Below are positions 23,973-25,161 of a DNA stretch of 25,161 bases, piece by piece (position 1 is the stretch's first letter; the number at the start of each line of letters is the position of its first letter). Made by a program: the position numbers and the translations under genes. The notes beneath the pieces were generated by a model that did not search any database, had not been told where the DNA came from, and worked only from the letters and a program-made list of their open reading frames with translations. This stretch comes from Anaerovoracaceae bacterium (GTDB taxonomy: Bacteria; Bacillota; Clostridia; Peptostreptococcales; Anaerovoracaceae): the NCBI GenBank assembly GCA_029983755.1, contig JASBYX010000024.1, forward strand, positions 1-25,161, in the 5' to 3' direction.

Positions 23973-25061
23973 ATGAAGAAAGCACTTACAGTAGCACTTT
24001 GTCTTGCTCTTGCAATCACTGCGTTTGCTTGTGGCAGCAAGGATGATTCCAATAAGGACAAGAAGGGTGATACCTATGAGATTGCAATGATTACAGACGT
24101 TGGAACTATCGACGACAAGTCTTTCAACCAGGGAACTTGGGAAGGCGTTAAGGAGTGGGCAGAGAAGAACGATGTTACTTACAAGTACTATCAGCCTGCT
24201 GAGAATTCCAACAAGGCAAGAATGGAGCAGATTGACCTGGCAGTTAAGAACGGAGCTAAGGTAATAGCTACACCTGGATTCCTGTTCCAGGAGCCAATTT
24301 TCCAGGCACAGTCCAAATATCCTGATGTTAAATTCATTTTCATCGACGGAGCACCTGCTGAAACTCCTGATTCTGAACCTGAAATTGCAAAGAACACAGT
24401 TTCCATCGTATACGCTGAGCAGGAACCTGGATACCTAGCAGGATATGCTATGGTTAAAGATGGTTACACTAAGCTAGGATTCATGGGCGGTATGGCAGTA
24501 CCATCAGTTATCAAATACGGATACGGATTCGTTAAGGGTGCTAATGATGCGGCACTTGAAGATGGTAAAGAAGTTTCTATCAAGTACAACTACACCGGTG
24601 GATTCGTTGCATCCCCTGACATCAAGGCTAAGGCAGCCGGATGGTATGCAGACGGAACTGAAGTTATCTTCTCTTGCGGTGGAGCGATCTTCGATTCAAT
24701 TTCCGCAGCTGCAGAGGAAAGCGACGGTAAGGTTATCGGCGTAGACGTTGACCAAAGTTCACAGTCCAAGACTGTAATAACTTCTGCAATGAAGCTTCTC
24801 AAAGAGTCTGTTAAGGACCAACTGGACGCATACAAGAAGGATAAATTCAAGGGCGGCGAGGCTCTAGTTCTTGGAGCTAAGGAGAAGAGAATCGGACTAC
24901 CTATGAAGACTTCACAGTTCAGAGATTTCAAACAGGCTGACTACGACAAGGTATACAAGGATCTTGCTGAGGGCAATATTCAGGTTCCAACCGATCAGGA
25001 TACCAAGGAAGATGAACTTGCTTCAAAGGCACCTAAGATCAACCTAATCATTATCAAATAA
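23973..25061 (+). CDS. BMP family (PnrA/TmpC-like) substrate-binding lipoprotein
   Basis: Extracellular lipoprotein of the basic membrane protein family, the receptor of ABC importers for purine nucleosides. The signal peptide ends in AFAC, with Cys20 as the lipidated residue. A Ser/Lys/Asp-rich linker follows. The mature part shows IAMITDVGTIDDKSFNQG (the family usually has Asn where the first Asp of DDK stands), a typical KVIATPGFLFQ strand, VKFIFIDG, EQEPGYLAGYAMV and KLGFMGGMAVPSV. The length of 362 residues is normal. AGGAGG (23959-23964) is eight bases before the ATG. In most genomes the ABC ATPase and two permeases follow, but the window ends 100 bases later. Nucleoside binding is inferred from the family. 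Confidence 0.93.
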   Translation: MKKALTVALCLALAITAFACGSKDDSNKDKKGDTYEIAMITDVGTIDDKSFNQGTWEGVKEWAEKNDVTYKYYQPAENSNKARMEQIDLAVKNGAKVIATPGFLFQEPIFQAQSKYPDVKFIFIDGAPAETPDSEPEIAKNTVSIVYAEQEPGYLAGYAMVKDGYTKLGFMGGMAVPSVIKYGYGFVKGANDAALEDGKEVSIKYNYTGGFVASPDIKAKAAGWYADGTEVIFSCGGAIFDSISAAAEESDGKVIGVDVDQSSQSKTVITSAMKLLKESVKDQLDAYKKDKFKGGEALVLGAKEKRIGLPMKTSQFRDFKQADYDKVYKDLAEGNIQVPTDQDTKEDELASKAPKINLIIIK

Positions 25062-25106
25062 GAATTGCATTTATGAGACAAAGAATCCAATAATGTGATT
25101 TTAATT

Positions 25107-25134
25107 AAGGCTCTGCCGGTATGTGGCTTTTTAG
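25107..25134 (+). terminator. Possible weak terminator after the BMP-family gene
   Basis: AAGGCT near 25107 can pair with GGCTTT near 25126 with two G-T wobbles, followed by a short T-run. The stem is weak. It could be a partial terminator lowering expression of downstream transporter genes. Confidence 0.25.
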
Positions 25135-25161
25135 CACACCCTTCGTAATATGGGGAAGCGT

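Overview
The window is a low-GC, Gram-positive-type chromosome segment with every gene on the + strand. It carries a PolC-type replicase, a sortase (LPKTG) surface protein, the non-mevalonate isoprenoid genes dxr and ispG, hslVU and frequent GTG/TTG starts. Together these point to an anaerobic Clostridia-type Firmicute, possibly in the Eubacteriales/Peptostreptococcales area. The genus cannot be named from the sequence alone.

Layout: (1) 1-3503 is an accessory segment. It has a tract of eight AGAC units at the window edge, a good sigma-A promoter, a 1089-residue LPKTG-anchored protein (beta-helix plus four CnaB-like modules, two of them with 261 identical bases) and an intrinsic terminator. 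(2) 3531-4893 holds the last third of comM, without its ATPase part, overlapping an intact dprA. (3) 5033-10574 holds topA, hslV, hslU and hflX: chromosome topology, ATP-dependent proteolysis and a ribosome-associated GTPase, ending in a terminator. (4) 10696-12363 holds a YigZ/IMPACT protein and a YitT-type membrane protein. (5) 12408-22603 opens with an extended -10 promoter and runs pyrH-frr-uppS-cdsA-dxr-rseP-ispG-polC, covering UMP kinase, ribosome recycling, undecaprenyl-PP synthesis, CDP-diacylglycerol synthesis, two MEP-pathway steps, a site-2 protease and the replicase. (6) 22698-25061 holds a small P-loop protein, a Nudix hydrolase and a BMP/PnrA-type lipoprotein, each with its own candidate promoter.

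The most notable observation is in polC. The protein is 1246 residues instead of about 1430. It goes straight from the first half of the PHP domain to the second half, with a linker of about 20 residues where PolC proteins normally carry the inserted DEDD 3'-5' proofreading exonuclease. The PHP domain keeps all the metal-ligand-type residues I could place, including an Asp-x-His at the last motif where, as I recall, the Bacillus protein has Asn-x-x-His. This suggests a replicase that has lost the classical proofreading domain and may rely on PHP or on a separate exonuclease.

Second in interest is the 5' junction. The surface-protein cassette sits exactly where the first two thirds of comM should be, leaving dprA behind a terminator and without its usual upstream gene.
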